From Toxonevra muliebris (lineage: Eukaryota > Arthropoda > Insecta > Diptera > Pallopteridae), in contig OY829326.1 of the NCBI GenBank assembly GCA_963691655.1, positions 116,719,388 through 116,783,387 of the forward strand: DNA of 64,000 nt, given 5' to 3'. Both the position numbers and the translations under genes were made by a program. Shown piece by piece: positions 62,366 to 64,000 of the stretch; positions within the stretch are counted from its first letter, which is position 1, and the number at the start of each line of letters is the position of its first letter. Under the pieces are notes generated by a model that saw only the letters and a program-made list of their open reading frames with translations, made no database searches and was not told the origin of the DNA.

Positions 62366-64000
62366 AAAAAAGTGAGGCCTACCTATATAATAACAACTTT
62401 ATTTATATTCTCCCACTAACATCATTTTCATATGCATCTTCAATAAAATTCCACCAAATCTCTATTTTAGATTTCGAGTTACCCGATTGATGTAACAAAT
62501 ATTTTTCTCAAGAATATACCGCTTTTGGAGTTTTTCCCCTAAATTTAAATTGGATTTTGTCGCGTCAAATGTTTTTGTATTGAGCTTCAAACAGTATTAA
62601 CAAAAAACTTTAAGTAGATGCAGAAGAAATCTATCTTTCTCCTCGATTTAGCCAAAAAAATTCTTTTTAAAAATTCATAATCAGCTGTTTATATTTTGTT
62701 CAACGCAGAGTTGCATGTGCTTCTTTCAAATATTGGGTTTTTAAATTTAAGTTAAATTGAAATTAATTTCGAACTATGAAAATTTATTTCAAAAATTTGA
62801 CAATTTCGAACAATCACTATAGAATTGGTCCTTAAACTATGTACATCATGAACAAAAACTAATTTCTTACCTTATATACATTTCATCAAACTTTACTTAG
62901 ATTTTTGATAATTAATACGTTCTTAATAGCTTCAAATATGTTTTCGTGTTGGTATATGTTCAAAAATATGCTTTATTTTAGACTAGGAAGTGCTGGAAGT
63001 TGGAATTTATTTCAATGTCTCACTGAATTGATTTAGAACTACATATTTCCATAGTTGTGCTAATCTGAAACTAGTGAATTTTTTAAATAAAAACTAATCA
63101 GCGGAACAAGTATTACTAAGTGAATAGGTTATCTCAGGCACGTCCAACCGACGATCAGTTAAGCCAAACCATCTAACAACAAATATATTATACTGCACCC
63201 ATTAAAATTAATGTTTGCTACAGAGATTGATTGTGGTAATTTGGCTGATTATCAAATTTCTGAAAAATTTTAAACTTGAAACTCACGTATGTGATCGTTA
63301 ATTACCGAAAAACAGTTGAAGGTCTAATCTAATTTTATTTTTTGCATTATCGTAATTCAGGTATTTTTACTGATATCTCCAATATAATTTGATTATTCTT
63401 TTTTCTTCAATTTTCAAGCAGATTAAAATAGAATAATATCAAAATAGGAAATATATACGAATATAAATAAATGTGTGATACATTTTTTTTGTTTTAATTG
63501 TAAGCAGGTGAAAGCAAAAGCCTTGGAAAGTTGTGCAATTTAAAAAAAAATTTAGATATGCATTTTTTTTTCGTTTTTGTGATAAGGTAGGAATTTTAAA
63601 AAGCAGGTTCTTTTTAAGTGCTTTATTGTTATGATTCTATCAAAAAACAAAACAGTTAGTAGATACTGTGTACTGAGTGTTTACTGTAATTGTTTTAGTG
63701 TTATGCTTGCCAAGGGCATAGGAGCTTGAAACAAAAGCAAAATATGGATTTCTTTCCATAGTTTAGTTTTGGCAATATTTCTAAGTATGTCGGAATATGT
63801 TAGTGTGTGTAGAGGTGTGTGAGTGGTGGTTTTAGTGTTAGTGGCGGTTGTTAGGTGATGCGATTTAGGTGTAGACGCACGAGCTTATGCTGTAAATAGA
63901 GCAATTACTACAACAAGTGGACGTAAACCATATTCTACTGCATGTATGTATGTAAAAGTAACAATAGAAAGACTTTAATTAGATGACAACATTTAGAGAA
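62366..64000. other. AT-rich non-coding stretch at right edge
   Basis: No gene, RNA or clear repeat is seen. A GTGTGT/GTGGTGG-rich patch lies at 63800-63850. Upstream exons of the minus-strand gene may lie beyond the window. Confidence 0.4.

Overview
This window is AT-rich nuclear DNA of a higher fly (Diptera, Schizophora), probably a true fruit fly (Tephritidae). The evidence is spliceosomal introns with GT/AG borders, full-length Cdk8 and Domeless proteins of Drosophila-like length, and many insect-type mobile elements (mariner/Tc1, piggyBac-like, a Jockey/I-type LINE, tRNA-derived SINEs). The family-level assignment is inference.

Layout. (1) 1-10842, minus strand: two head-to-tail major facilitator transporters of the SV2-like type. 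The left copy (1-2199) runs off the window edge. The right copy (8043-10842) is complete, with seven coding exons and 523 residues. The shared complete exons 2 and 3 have identical lengths (325 and 379 nt) and phases, so this is a tandem duplication. The gap between them holds foldback elements, a MITE and a degenerate minisatellite. (2) 13945-15303, plus strand: Cdk8, intronless, with a polyglutamine tail. (3) 16558-34501, plus strand: the JAK/STAT receptor gene domeless, assembled here into 13 coding exons with continuous phase and 1252 residues. It starts with a five-nucleotide coding exon and ends with a YVTQ STAT-docking motif. Its first and eleventh introns are large and full of nested repeats. 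(4) 34502-51942: about 17 kb with no recognisable gene, rich in inverted-repeat elements. (5) 51943-59249, minus strand: the last seven exons (1131 residues) of a large, low-complexity, Ser/Pro-rich protein that I do not recognise; its 5' part lies to the right. (6) 59250-64000: no exon recognised. It holds a decayed Tc1-type transposase and a nearly full RT-to-3'-end LINE copy.

Functionally, Domeless is the cytokine receptor upstream of JAK/STAT, and Cdk8 is the Mediator-associated kinase that tunes transcription factors including STATs in animals. Whether their proximity matters is untested. The transporters and the minus-strand gene have no evident link to them.

The most informative structural find is in domeless intron 11. 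A tRNA-derived composite SINE with a 12-bp target duplication sits inside another retroposed repeat that has its own 13-bp target duplication, and a nearby empty-site copy confirms the insertion. I found no convincing new multi-gene system, and no rRNA gene, functional tRNA gene or CRISPR array.
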